Positions 7,108 through 15,095 are shown, counted from the stretch's first letter. The stretch: DNA of 24,356 nucleotides from CAZWRK01 sp964635875 (GCA_964635875.1 CAZWRK010000059.1:1-24356); one strand, 5' to 3'. Program-made: numbers and translations. The notes: a model not told the origin generated them from the sequence alone.

Positions 7108-7653
7108 ATGAAACTTGTCATCTTGGACCGCGATGGTGTGATCAACCAAGACCGCGATGATTTCGTCAAAAACTCGATGGAGTGGGTGCCGATTCCGCGC
7201 GCGATTGAGGCGATTGCGAATTTGTCGCAGGCGGGTTGGAAAATCGTCGTCGCAACGAATCAGTCGGGGATTGGTCGGGGCTTGTTTGATATGCATGCTT
7301 TGAACGCCATGCACGAAAAAATGCATCGTTTGGTGAACCGTGCGGGCGGGCGAATTGAAGCGGTTTTTTTCTGTCCGCATCGTCCCGAGGCGGGCTGTAG
7401 TTGCCGTAAGCCAAAGCCGGGCATGGTGCTGGATATCGCGGAGCGATTTGGGGTGCGCCCAGAAAATCTGTATTTAATCGGCGATAGTTTGCGTGATTTA
7501 CAGTCGATTGCCGAGGTCGGTGGGCAGCCTTTGTTGGTCATGACCGGCAAAGGAAAAGCGACCTGTGAAAAAGGCGGTTTACCGCCCGATACCCGCGTTT
7601 TTACCGATTTATTTGAAGCGGCCGATTGGCTGATTCAACATGACGAAGATTGA
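7108..7653 (+). CDS. gmhB: D-glycero-D-manno-heptose 1,7-bisphosphate 7-phosphatase
   Basis: This HAD-superfamily phosphatase removes the 7-phosphate of heptose bisphosphate in the ADP-heptose pathway for lipopolysaccharide inner core. It has 181 residues. Visible motifs are LDRDGVIN with nucleophile D7 and acid D9, TNQSGIGRG (motif II), the zinc loop CPHRPEAGCSC with the following KPKPGM, and GDSLRDLQS (motif IV). The start ATG 7108 is preceded by AGGA at a 7-base spacing. A longer frame with a TTG start at 7048 runs through the terminator and is rejected. It is followed after 9 bases by plsC, so both are probably one unit. A histidinol-phosphatase-like role is the main alternative. Confidence 0.93.
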   Translation: MKLVILDRDGVINQDRDDFVKNSMEWVPIPRAIEAIANLSQAGWKIVVATNQSGIGRGLFDMHALNAMHEKMHRLVNRAGGRIEAVFFCPHRPEAGCSCRKPKPGMVLDIAERFGVRPENLYLIGDSLRDLQSIAEVGGQPLLVMTGKGKATCEKGGLPPDTRVFTDLFEAADWLIQHDED

Positions 7654-7662
7654 ACCTGTTCG

Positions 7663-8430
7663 ATGATGGTGTGGATTCGCAGTGCCTTGTATTGGCTCGG
7701 TGTGTTATTGACGACACCGGTTTTTTTTATCATCGCCTTAATGGTTTTACCGCTGCCGCGCCGTCCGCGTCATTGGATTGTGACCCGCTGGACGCACATT
7801 ATGCTCGCGTGGCTGAAGTTAACCTGCGGTCTGCGTTTTCGCGTGATCGGTGCGGAAAATATTCCGAGCACCCCGTCGATTGTCGCCTCGAAACACCAGT
7901 CCGGCTGGGAGACGATGGCTTTGCAGCAGATTTTTCCGGCGCAGGTGTGGGTGCTCAAGCGCGAGCTATTGATGCTGCCTTTCTTCGGATGGGCGCTCGC
8001 AACCACCAGCCCGATTGCAATTGACCGTAAACGTGGCTTGCGCGCTTCGCAGCAACTGGTTCAACAAGGCCGCGATCGTTTGGATTGTGGTTTTTGGATT
8101 GTGGTATTTCCCGAAGGGACGCGCACCCAACCCGGCCAGCGCATCAAATACAAGCAAGGGGCCGCCAAAATGGCGATTGACCTGAATGTGCCGCTGGTGC
8201 CGGTGGCGCACAATGCGGGCGAATTCTGGCCGAAAAACGCATTCTGCAAATATCCAGGCGAGATCACCGTCGTGGTGGGGGCACCGGTGGTGCCGGATGG
8301 CCGCTCAACCGATGCCATCACCCGCGAAATCGAAGAGTGGATCGAAGCGCAACAGCTTACTATTTCAGGAGTCGGCCCTTTTGCATCCGAAGCGGATCGC
8401 GCCCGCCGTTTGGCCTCTCACACTCACTGA
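7663..8430 (+). CDS. plsC: 1-acyl-sn-glycerol-3-phosphate acyltransferase
   Basis: This membrane-bound acyltransferase makes phosphatidic acid from lysophosphatidic acid. The protein has 255 residues with a hydrophobic N-terminal segment (about residues 8-30). The catalytic motif is KHQSGWE with H78 and E83, an HX4E version of the usual HX4D. I recall this variant as common in betaproteobacterial members. FPEGTR is at 149-154, followed by KYKQGAAKMA and PLVPVAHNAGEFW. ATG 7663 and ATG 7666 are both possible starts. The last 50 bases overlap the next gene. The acceptor could be another lysophospholipid, so the exact substrate is inferred. Confidence 0.9.
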   Translation: MMVWIRSALYWLGVLLTTPVFFIIALMVLPLPRRPRHWIVTRWTHIMLAWLKLTCGLRFRVIGAENIPSTPSIVASKHQSGWETMALQQIFPAQVWVLKRELLMLPFFGWALATTSPIAIDRKRGLRASQQLVQQGRDRLDCGFWIVVFPEGTRTQPGQRIKYKQGAAKMAIDLNVPLVPVAHNAGEFWPKNAFCKYPGEITVVVGAPVVPDGRSTDAITREIEEWIEAQQLTISGVGPFASEADRARRLASHTH

Positions 8431-9124
8431 CGGTTCTTCTGTCGAATTAACCCTGATTCCAGCGGCACGACGCTCGGTTGGTTTTCGAGTGTCGGCCGAT
8501 CGTGTGATCGTTCGTGCGCCCAAACAGCTGCCGCGGCGTGAGGTTTTGCATCTTATTGCGGCGCGTCATCACTGGATTTCTTCCAATGTGTTGCATTTAC
8601 GTGACCAAATTCGGTCGGTTTTACCACAAGCGCCGCACACGCTGTTTTATCTCGGGCAAGCATGGACAGTGCAGCCGGACATAGCATGTTCAGGGGTGGT
8701 TTTTAGCGATGGATGGTGCCGTGTTGGCGGAACATCGCAGACGTTGGACGCACATCAGGTGGCAGTTGATGCCTTGGCAAAACAGGCCTATTCGGTGTTT
8801 TTGGCGCGTATGCAGCGATTTTTACTTTCTTGCCCGCGTCCACCAACGAAATTAGCTTTATCTAATGCTCGGCGGCGCTGGGGGAGTTGTAGTGCCGCAG
8901 GCGTCATTCGCCTCAATTGGCGCTTAATTCAGGCCTCGCCCGAGGCGATTGACTATGTCATCGCTCATGAATTGGCCCATTTAAAAGCAATGAATCATGC
9001 ACCTGTATTTTGGCAAGAGCTGGCGCGCCTCTTGCCCGATTTCGAAAATGGACAACGCTGGTTGCGGGAGCATGCAGGGCTTTGTGATAGCATTGAAACA
9101 TCTTGTAAAGGTTTGTTTTCGTAA
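8381..9124 (+). CDS. YgjP-family (DUF45, WLM-clan) zinc metal-dependent hydrolase
   Basis: This soluble protein of about 247 residues carries the metalloprotease-like motif HELAHLKAMNH: H196 and H200 of HExxH and H206 nearby as third ligand, with NARRRWGSC upstream as the other family block. The E. coli relative YgjP has been described as a UTP pyrophosphatase, so proteolysis should not be assumed. The start is set at TTG 8381 because CAGGAG (8366-8371) stands 9 bases before it and no ATG or GTG is in place. The gene therefore overlaps plsC by 50 bases. Its TAA stop sits in the loop of the terminator at 9107-9144. Confidence 0.85.
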   Translation: MHPKRIAPAVWPLTLTDGSSVELTLIPAARRSVGFRVSADRVIVRAPKQLPRREVLHLIAARHHWISSNVLHLRDQIRSVLPQAPHTLFYLGQAWTVQPDIACSGVVFSDGWCRVGGTSQTLDAHQVAVDALAKQAYSVFLARMQRFLLSCPRPPTKLALSNARRRWGSCSAAGVIRLNWRLIQASPEAIDYVIAHELAHLKAMNHAPVFWQELARLLPDFENGQRWLREHAGLCDSIETSCKGLFS

Positions 9125-9144
9125 GAGAACAAACCTTTTCTTTT
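9107..9144 (+). terminator. Intrinsic terminator overlapping the end of the hydrolase gene
   Basis: A 14-bp stem (9107-9120 with 9125-9138, one G-T pair) has the tetraloop GTAA and is followed by TTTTCTTTT. The stop codon of the hydrolase gene (9122-9124) lies in the loop, so the terminator's 5' arm is coding sequence. Confidence 0.92.
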
Positions 9145-9175
9145 GAAAATACAGGATCTACACAGGAGACTTGTC

Positions 9176-9565
9176 ATGCGCCTTTTGCATACCATGCTGC
9201 GAGTGGTGAATTTGGAAGCATCGCTGGCGTTTTATCAAACCGTTCTCGGCATGCGCTTATTGCGCCGCCAAGATTACCCTGAAGGGCGCTTTACTTTGGC
9301 GTTTTTGGGGTACGGCGAAGAGTCTGAGCAGACCGTGATTGAATTGACCCACAATTGGGATACGACATCCTATTCGATGGGCGATGCCTTTGGTCATTTG
9401 GCCATTGAGGTCGAAGATGCCTATGCCGCTTGTGATGCTGTCCGTGCTAAAGGTGGTCGGGTGGTGCGTGAAGCAGGGCCGATGAAACATGGTTCCACGG
9501 TGATTGCTTTTGTCGAGGATCCCGATGGCTACAAGATCGAGTTTATTCAGCGTGGCACGGCTTAA
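9176..9565 (+). CDS. gloA: Glyoxalase I (lactoylglutathione lyase)
   Basis: The enzyme turns the methylglyoxal-glutathione hemithioacetal into S-lactoylglutathione in the cytoplasm. It has 129 residues, the short bacterial nickel/cobalt type. The four metal ligands fall at H5, E56, H74 and E122, the same numbers as in E. coli GloA. Other conserved stretches are RVVNLEASLAFYQTVLGM and VEDPDGYKIEFIQ. AGGAG (9164-9168) stands 7 bases before ATG 9176. A longer in-frame start at 9143 lies within the terminator T-run area and is rejected. The next gene starts 28 bases downstream and is probably co-transcribed. Confidence 0.97.
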   Translation: MRLLHTMLRVVNLEASLAFYQTVLGMRLLRRQDYPEGRFTLAFLGYGEESEQTVIELTHNWDTTSYSMGDAFGHLAIEVEDAYAACDAVRAKGGRVVREAGPMKHGSTVIAFVEDPDGYKIEFIQRGTA

Positions 9566-9593
9566 TTCGCCCGCTTGTATGAGAGAGGTTGGA

Positions 9594-11003
9594 ATGAAGC
9601 GCGTTTTACCTTATTTTTTGCCGGTTTTGCTCGGCCTCATGCCGAGTTTGGCGCACGCCGCAGAGTTTGATGGCGCAACGCTGGGCTTGGCGTGGACCGT
9701 GCCTTTTGTCGGCATGTTGTTGTCGATTGCCTTGTTTCCGCTATTTGCCCCGCATTTTTGGCATCACCACTTTGGCAAAGTCGCCGCGTTTTGGGCGGTG
9801 CTGTTTTTAGTCCCTTTTGCGGCGAACTTTGGCCCCAGTGCGGCGGTCTCTTCGGTGGTTCATGCCGCCGTGGCTGAATACATTCCGTTCATTGTGCTGC
9901 TGCTGTCGCTCTACACCGTCTCGGGCGGCATCTTGGTGTGGGGGCATTTACATGGCTCGCCCAAGCTCAATACCGGCCTCATTGCATTAGGGACGGTGTT
10001 GGCCAGTATTATGGGCACCACCGGCGCGGCGATGCTGTTGATTCGCCCGATTTTGCGTGCCAATGAAAACCGCGAATATCGCGTGCATGTGGTGGTGTTC
10101 TTTATTTTCTTGGTGGCGAATATCGGTGGCGGACTGACGCCTTTGGGCGATCCCCCCCTATTTTTGGGGTTCTTGAAGGGGGTGAGTTTCTTCTGGACGA
10201 TCCAACACATGCTGCCAGAAGTGCTCTTTGCCTGCGGTGTCTTGTTGACGATGTTCTATTTTCTCGATAGCTATTTCTATCGCAAAGAAGGCGAGCGGGT
10301 TCTGGATACCTCGCACGACACGCCGCTGAAAATCTACGGCCTGTGGAACCTTCTTGGCTTGGCGGCCATTATTGGCGGCGTTTTGCTATCGGGCATCTGG
10401 AAACCCGGTGTGACATTTGAGCTGATGGGGACCCATGTCGAGCTGCAAAACATCGCCCGTGACGTGATTTTGCTGGTGGTGACTGCGCTATCGCTCAAAC
10501 TGACGCCAAAACAAATTCGTGCCGGAAACGACTTTAACTGGGGGCCAATTGCCGAAGTCGGCAAGCTGTTCGCGGCTATTTTCATCACCATTGCGCCGGT
10601 GATTGCGATTTTGCGCGCGGGTGAGGCGGGTCAGTTGGCTGCGGTTGTCAGATTGGTGACGGGCGCGGATGGTCAACCGATCGACGGTATGTATTTCTGG
10701 ATGACTGGGATTTTGTCGGGCTTCTTGGATAACGCTCCGACCTACTTGGTGTTCTTCAATATGGCCAGCGGTGATGCTCAGCATCTCATGCATGATATGG
10801 CCTCGACCTTGGTGGCGATTTCTGCTGGTTCGGTATTCTTTGGTGCACTGAGCTACATCGGTAACGCACCGAACTTTATGGTGAAGGCGATTGCCGAACA
10901 ACGGGGCGTGAAAATGCCGTCGTTTTTTGGGTATATCGCATGGTCGGGTGTGTGTTTGTTGCCGCTCTTCCTGCTGATGACATTTAGTTTCTTTCATGTC
11001 TAA
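9594..11003 (+). CDS. NhaD/CitMHS-type sodium:proton antiporter
   Basis: This is a polytopic inner-membrane protein of 469 residues from ATG 9594, with AGAGG just upstream. It begins with a signal-like hydrophobic segment ending AHAAEF. About eleven to twelve hydrophobic stretches follow. The blocks VANIGGGLTPLGDPPLFLGF (residues about 178-197), LSGFLDNAPTYLVFF and LSYIGNAPNFMVKAI are typical of the ion-transporter superfamily members often annotated as sodium:proton antiporter (CitMHS_2/NhaD-like). The transported ion is not proven by sequence; a carboxylate carrier is the alternative. It follows gloA by 28 bases and ends at a strong terminator. Confidence 0.85.
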   Translation: MKRVLPYFLPVLLGLMPSLAHAAEFDGATLGLAWTVPFVGMLLSIALFPLFAPHFWHHHFGKVAAFWAVLFLVPFAANFGPSAAVSSVVHAAVAEYIPFIVLLLSLYTVSGGILVWGHLHGSPKLNTGLIALGTVLASIMGTTGAAMLLIRPILRANENREYRVHVVVFFIFLVANIGGGLTPLGDPPLFLGFLKGVSFFWTIQHMLPEVLFACGVLLTMFYFLDSYFYRKEGERVLDTSHDTPLKIYGLWNLLGLAAIIGGVLLSGIWKPGVTFELMGTHVELQNIARDVILLVVTALSLKLTPKQIRAGNDFNWGPIAEVGKLFAAIFITIAPVIAILRAGEAGQLAAVVRLVTGADGQPIDGMYFWMTGILSGFLDNAPTYLVFFNMASGDAQHLMHDMASTLVAISAGSVFFGALSYIGNAPNFMVKAIAEQRGVKMPSFFGYIAWSGVCLLPLFLLMTFSFFHV

Positions 11004-11036
11004 TCGACCGTTGGTCGGTACGGTTTGAAACGTTGA

Positions 11037-11061
11037 CCCCGTCGCTTGCGACGGGGTTTTG
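11037..11061 (+). terminator. Intrinsic terminator of the antiporter gene
   Basis: A perfect 8-bp GC-rich stem CCCCGTCG/CGACGGGG (11037-11044 with 11049-11056) has a 4-base loop CTTG and is followed by TTTTGTTTT. Confidence 0.95.
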
Positions 11062-11100
11062 TTTTACCCTTCCTCTTTTTTGAATGGCCGGATTGTTGCT

Positions 11101-12480
11101 ATGCATCTTCATATCATCGGAATTTGTGGCACGTTTATGGGTGGAATTGCCGCTTTGGCGCGGGCGGAAGGTCATACCGTGACGGGGTGCGATCAAAATG
11201 TGTATCCACCGATGTCCACACAGTTAGAGGCATTAGGCATCACCATCACGCAAGGTTTTGAGGCGGAGCAGCTCACCGACTTAAACGCGGATGTGTATGT
11301 GATTGGCAATGTAGCAAAACGCGGCATGCCGGTCATTGAAGCGATTTTGGATCGTGGCCTGCCCTACACGTCCGGCCCGCAATGGTTGGCTGAGCATGTG
11401 CTGCAGGGGCGCTGGGTCTTGGCAGTGGCGGGCACCCACGGTAAAACCAGTACCGCCAGCATGTTGGCGTGGATCCTGGAAGATTGTGGTCTTGCGCCCG
11501 GCTTTTTGATTGGCGGTGTGCCTGAGAATTTTGGTGTTTCTGCGCGTCTTCCGGGTGAACCCGCGCAAGAAAAAGGCGGCCAAAGCCCATTTTTTGTGAT
11601 TGAAGCCGACGAATACGATACCGCTTTCTTTGATAAGCGCTCTAAATTTGTTCATTACCGCCCGCGCACGGCGGTGCTGAATAATTTGGAGTTTGATCAC
11701 GCGGATATCTTCCCCGATTTAGCCGCGATCGAAACCCAGTTTCATCATCTTGTGCGGACGGTGCCGAGCACGGGCCGCTTGGTCGTGAATGGTCGTGAAG
11801 CCAGTTTGGATCGGGTGCTGGCGCGGGGGCTATGGACATCGGTCGAACGCTTTGGCGAGCAGGGCGAATGGTCGGTGGGTGCCGTGGACGCGGACGGCAG
11901 TTGTGAGGTGTTGTACATGATGATGCCGCAGGGGCGTCTGACGTGGGACTTGCTCGGCGAGCATAACCGTATGAATGCGCTGGCTGCGATTGCGGCAGCG
12001 CGCCATGTCGGCGTGCGCCCACAAGAGGCCATTGCGGCTTTGTCGCGGTTTCAAAACGTGAAGCGGCGTATGGAGATCAAAGGGTGCGTCAATGGCATCA
12101 CGGTTTATGATGATTTTGCTCATCATCCCACCGCCATCGCGACCACCGTTGCAGGCTTGCGCGCTAAAGTGGGCGCGAGCCGGATCATTGCGGTGCTTGA
12201 GCCGCGTTCAAACACGATGAAGCTTGGCACCATGAAAGCCGCCTTAGCCGGTAGCTTGGTGTTGGCGGACAAGGTGTTTTGCTATGGTGCGAACTTGGGT
12301 TGGGATCTCAACGAAGCGCTTGCCCCTCTGGGTGATCAGGCGGCTGGGTTCGACGACATTGAAGCCTTGTTGTGCGCTTTGCTAGATGAACTTCGCGCGG
12401 GTGATCAGGTTTTAGTGATGTCGAATGGCGGTTTTGCCGGTATTCACCACACCCTTTTGGCACGACTGGCTGCGCGTTAA
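11101..12480 (+). CDS. mpl: UDP-N-acetylmuramate:L-alanyl-gamma-D-glutamyl-meso-diaminopimelate ligase
   Basis: Mpl reattaches the recycled murein tripeptide to UDP-MurNAc, saving cell-wall material. The product has 459 residues, near the 457 of E. coli. The N-terminus MHLHIIGICGTFMGGIAALA is the Mur-ligase nucleotide-like fold with the Mpl-specific GTFM. The ATP site is GTHGKTS at 111-117. Further marks are FFVIEADEYDTAFFDKRSKF, NNLEFDHADIF, EHNRMNALAAIAA and DDFAHHPTA. These set it apart from MurC. The frame is open 14 codons upstream, but ATG 11101 gives the family N-terminus. The upstream ribosome site is weak. Only 44 bases separate it from the preceding terminator. Confidence 0.97.
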   Translation: MHLHIIGICGTFMGGIAALARAEGHTVTGCDQNVYPPMSTQLEALGITITQGFEAEQLTDLNADVYVIGNVAKRGMPVIEAILDRGLPYTSGPQWLAEHVLQGRWVLAVAGTHGKTSTASMLAWILEDCGLAPGFLIGGVPENFGVSARLPGEPAQEKGGQSPFFVIEADEYDTAFFDKRSKFVHYRPRTAVLNNLEFDHADIFPDLAAIETQFHHLVRTVPSTGRLVVNGREASLDRVLARGLWTSVERFGEQGEWSVGAVDADGSCEVLYMMMPQGRLTWDLLGEHNRMNALAAIAAARHVGVRPQEAIAALSRFQNVKRRMEIKGCVNGITVYDDFAHHPTAIATTVAGLRAKVGASRIIAVLEPRSNTMKLGTMKAALAGSLVLADKVFCYGANLGWDLNEALAPLGDQAAGFDDIEALLCALLDELRAGDQVLVMSNGGFAGIHHTLLARLAAR

Positions 12481-12488
12481 TTGCTTTT

Positions 12489-12519
12489 CAGCCAAGGCGC
12501 TTGGGCTGCTCCTTGGCTG
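12489..12519 (+). terminator. Weak terminator-like hairpin after mpl
   Basis: CAGCCAAGG pairs with CCTTGGCTG across a 13-base loop, starting 9 bases after the mpl stop. No T run follows, so intrinsic termination is doubtful. Confidence 0.45.
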
Positions 12520-12533
12520 CTAATGTGGGTTTA

Positions 12534-12551
12534 TCCTAAATAAATTTAGGA
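12534..12551. promoter_or_regulatory. 18-bp perfect palindrome, candidate operator
   Basis: TCCTAAATAAATTTAGGA is two 8-base arms around a 2-base centre. It overlaps the -35 region of the possible promoter at 12568-12576. No regulator can be named from it. Confidence 0.45.
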
Positions 12552-12567
12552 CGATATGTTATGACTT

Positions 12568-12576
12568 TGGTATGAT
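12568..12576 (+). promoter_or_regulatory. Possible extended -10 promoter of the bcs operon
   Basis: TGGTATGAT fits the TGnTATAAT extended -10 pattern with one mismatch. The -35 region is poor, as is usual for extended -10 promoters. Transcription would start near 12583, giving a leader of about 210 bases before bcsB. Confidence 0.35.
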
Positions 12577-12599
12577 TTTTTGTGCAAAAATCATTTTTT
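12572..12599 (+). other. AT-rich stem-loop with T run
   Basis: ATGATTTTT (12572-12580) pairs with AAAAATCAT (12586-12594) around TGTGC, and T continues to 12599. It could be a weak terminator for mpl or a protein-binding palindrome. It overlaps the possible -10 element, and these readings compete. Confidence 0.4.
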
Positions 12600-12707
12600 A
12601 CGTTATGGTTTAATCGCTTGGGTTGTGCGTTTTTGTGCATGAACAATATGCGGAAAAATGGCAAAATATCAGGGCTTTTACGCGTTAGCTTTGTTAAATC
12701 TGACTCT

Positions 12708-12753
12708 AGATAGACATTCTTGAGGTTGTGCCCTTAAGTGTGTCTATTTTTTT
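12708..12753 (+). terminator. Terminator-like hairpin in the bcs leader (candidate attenuator)
   Basis: ATAGACA (12710-12716) pairs with TGTCTAT (12741-12747). Above a 2x2 internal loop, CTTGAGG (12719-12725) pairs with CCTTAAG (12732-12738, one G-T pair) around TTGTGC. Seven T follow (12747-12753). It ends 42 bases before the bcsB start. Confidence 0.7.
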
Positions 12754-12795
12754 GATCGCTGATGGCGATCCCCTTCTTACAAAGAGCCCATTTTA

Positions 12796-15093
12796 GTGCG
12801 TGTACTTTTTTTTCTTCTTTACACGTGGGGTGCTCGGCTGGCGTTCTTCAGTCGGCGCATCCTCTTGTCGGTGTCTCTGCTGATGTGGAGCGGCTGGGTC
12901 GCTGCCGCGCTTCCCGTTGATTCGCCGTCTGTGGTGAGCATGCCCGTGGCCGAGAGCGAAGTCGTCATGCCCTTCAAAGATATTGGTGCGTACTACCCGA
13001 TTCGTTTGCAGGGCGCGGACGGCAATGGCGGCTTATCGTTTGGTGTGCGCTTAGACGAAGTTGTCACCGCAGCCAAAATCAAGCTGAATTTCAGCTATTC
13101 GCCGTCGATGGATTTTTCGCTGACGCACCTAAAGCTCTACTTTAATGAGGAGCTGATTACCGCGCTGCCGCTCAACAAAGACCAATCAGGCCGCCCGACC
13201 ACGCAAGAAATCCCGCTGGACCCGCGCTTTTTTTCCGACTTTAACCAGCTCCGTTTTCAATTAGTCGGTCACTACCAAACCTTAACTTGCGAAGACCCTT
13301 TTCATAGCAGCCTCTGGGCCGAAATCAGTCCCGCCAGCGAGATCGTCTTACAAACTCGTCCTCTGACGTTGGCCAACGATCTTGCCTTATTGCCTGCACC
13401 GTTTTTCGATCGCCGCGACAACCGCAGCCTGACGTTGCCCTTTGTGTTCCCGAAAAATAATGACCGAGCGACCTTGCGCGTCGCGGGTATTTTGAGCTCA
13501 TGGTTTGGTGCGCTGGCCTCGTATCGTGGCCTCGAGTTTCCTGCACGACAAACCCTGCCAACCAAGCAACATGCAATTGTTTTTGCCACCAATACCGACC
13601 GACCCACGGGCCTCGAATCGTTACCCAAAGTCGATTTGCCGACGCTGATGGTGCAAGACAACCCCGCTGCTCCGGGCAAAAAAATGCTGCTGGTGCTGGG
13701 GCGCGATGTCCATGATCTCGAGCTGGCTGCGACCGCACTCGTACAAGGCTCAGCGACTTTGAGCGGATCGCGTGCTGTTGTGCGCTCCATCGGCCCCACA
13801 CAGGCCCGCAAGCCCTACGACGCTCCAAACTGGATTCAAACCGATCGACCAATCCGCCTTGGTGATCTCGTTGAAAATTCTGAGGCGCTGCAGGTTCGCG
13901 GGTACAACCCCGCGCCGATTCGCATTAATTTGCGCGTACCGGCCGACCTGTTTCCGTGGCGCAATAATGGCATTCCGATGGACTTGCGCTATCACTACAC
14001 GCCGCCTTTGCGCGCGGATGATTCGATGTTGAACGTCGAAATCAACAACCAATTTTTGCAGTCTTACCGGCTCAAGCCGACCGGCGATGTCGGTGAAAAC
14101 AGCCGGTTAGTGTTGCCGGTCTTAGATGGCAAGCTCTTTCAAGACAGTAGCGCACTACGCATTCCTGCGTTCCGTGTCGGCAGTAATAACCAACTACAGT
14201 TCCAATTCCAAATTCCCCCCAAAAAAACCGGCGCATGCACTTCTGCGCCCACGCCGCCGTCTGCTGCGATTGACCCTCTGAGTACGATCGACTTTACCGG
14301 TCTGCCGCACTTTGCGGCGCTGCCCAATCTGGCCTTTTTTGCCAATAGCGGCTTTCCTTTCACCCGTTATGCCGACCTTTCTGATACCGCGCTCTTAATT
14401 CCTGATCACCCTAACGCGGCTGAACAAAGCGCGGTGCTTTCGGTATTGGGCGTGCTGGGTCGCCATACCGGACTCGCGGCCACTCGCTTTGCTCTGCTTT
14501 CGCCCGCTGAGGTTCAAAAAGGGCGCGGACGCGATCGGCATTGGTTGGTGATTGGCACCGGTTCGGTTTCGACACTGCTCGCGGACTGGCAAGGCCCGCT
14601 GCCACTATGGATTCAACAGCAAAAGCGTGAATTCTCGGCTTTGGAGCGGGTGCAATCATGGCTGGGGGCGCATTTTGCAGGCGACGACGACATTGTGCCG
14701 CACCTCGAGCAAGGGCGAGTGCGGCTTGAAAGTGAGGGCGCTTTAGGGGCGTTGATCGGCTTTGAGTCGCCGTTTTTAGCGGGGCGCAGTGTGGTGGTGA
14801 TTTCTGCGGCGCAGCCCGAAGGGCTTGAACGGGTGGTCGAAGCGCTCTCTGATCCGGCCAAAATTACAGCGATTCGCGGCGATGTATCTATCATGCGCCT
14901 CGATACGGTACAAAGCTTTAGGGTGGGTGGGGTGTACTACGTTGGCGAGCTGGAGTGGTGGCAACGCCTGTGGTTCTTTATGTCGCGCTATCCGTTGGCC
15001 TTGGCTGTTTTAGGCGGGTTAACGGGTCTGTGTTTTGCCCTGATGCTGTTCCGGTGGCTGAGTCGGGTCGCCACGCGAAGATTAGGAGGCTAG
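12796..15093 (+). CDS. bcsB: Cellulose synthase regulatory/periplasmic subunit BcsB
   Basis: BcsB is the periplasmic partner of BcsA. Its C-terminal membrane anchor packs against the synthase and its carbohydrate-binding and flavodoxin-like domains lead the glucan out. The protein has 765 residues, near the 779 of E. coli. There is a long N-terminal signal region (hydrophobic stretches ending MWSGWVAAALP). Family stretches include FKDIGAYYPIRLQGADGNGG, RFQLVGHYQTLTCEDPFHSS and RYHYTPPLRADDSMLNVEIN. One transmembrane anchor lies near the end (YPLALAVLGGLTGLCFALML). The GTG 12796 start follows AAAGAG at about 9 bases; a start further inside the signal region is possible. bcsZ starts 2 bases after its stop. 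Confidence 0.95.
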   Translation: MRVLFFLLYTWGARLAFFSRRILLSVSLLMWSGWVAAALPVDSPSVVSMPVAESEVVMPFKDIGAYYPIRLQGADGNGGLSFGVRLDEVVTAAKIKLNFSYSPSMDFSLTHLKLYFNEELITALPLNKDQSGRPTTQEIPLDPRFFSDFNQLRFQLVGHYQTLTCEDPFHSSLWAEISPASEIVLQTRPLTLANDLALLPAPFFDRRDNRSLTLPFVFPKNNDRATLRVAGILSSWFGALASYRGLEFPARQTLPTKQHAIVFATNTDRPTGLESLPKVDLPTLMVQDNPAAPGKKMLLVLGRDVHDLELAATALVQGSATLSGSRAVVRSIGPTQARKPYDAPNWIQTDRPIRLGDLVENSEALQVRGYNPAPIRINLRVPADLFPWRNNGIPMDLRYHYTPPLRADDSMLNVEINNQFLQSYRLKPTGDVGENSRLVLPVLDGKLFQDSSALRIPAFRVGSNNQLQFQFQIPPKKTGACTSAPTPPSAAIDPLSTIDFTGLPHFAALPNLAFFANSGFPFTRYADLSDTALLIPDHPNAAEQSAVLSVLGVLGRHTGLAATRFALLSPAEVQKGRGRDRHWLVIGTGSVSTLLADWQGPLPLWIQQQKREFSALERVQSWLGAHFAGDDDIVPHLEQGRVRLESEGALGALIGFESPFLAGRSVVVISAAQPEGLERVVEALSDPAKITAIRGDVSIMRLDTVQSFRVGGVYYVGELEWWQRLWFFMSRYPLALAVLGGLTGLCFALMLFRWLSRVATRRLGG
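15084..15089 (+). promoter_or_regulatory. Ribosome binding site of bcsZ
   Basis: AGGAGG, a perfect Shine-Dalgarno sequence inside the last bcsB codons, stands 6 bases before ATG 15096 and sets the bcsZ start against a long upstream open frame. Confidence 0.85.
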
Positions 15094-15095
15094 GC

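Larger units (their letters stand above)
12481..12795. other. Intergenic leader region of the bcs operon
   Basis: No gene was found in these 315 bases. In order they hold: a 9-bp stem-loop after mpl (12489-12519, no T run); an 18-bp palindrome (12534-12551); a possible extended -10 (12568-12576); an AT-rich stem-loop (12572-12594); a strong terminator-like hairpin (12708-12753); and a 6-bp hairpin GATCGC/GCGATC (12754-12770). The word GGTTGTGC occurs twice (12621-12628, 12724-12731), each preceded by a CTTG-like stretch. The density of structure between mpl and bcsB suggests regulation of the bcs operon. Confidence 0.7.

Noticed and set aside
12583..12795. Known c-di-GMP riboswitch (GEMM-I or II)
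   Set aside because: Searched by eye because of the cellulose context; no conserved core was found.
12818..12835. T8 run near the bcsB start as a phase-variation or frameshift site
   Set aside because: The frame is intact and a single eight-T run gives no evidence of switching.
14955..15095. Upstream extension of bcsZ inside bcsB
   Set aside because: AGGAGG before ATG 15096 and a signal peptide beginning MKSF fix the start.
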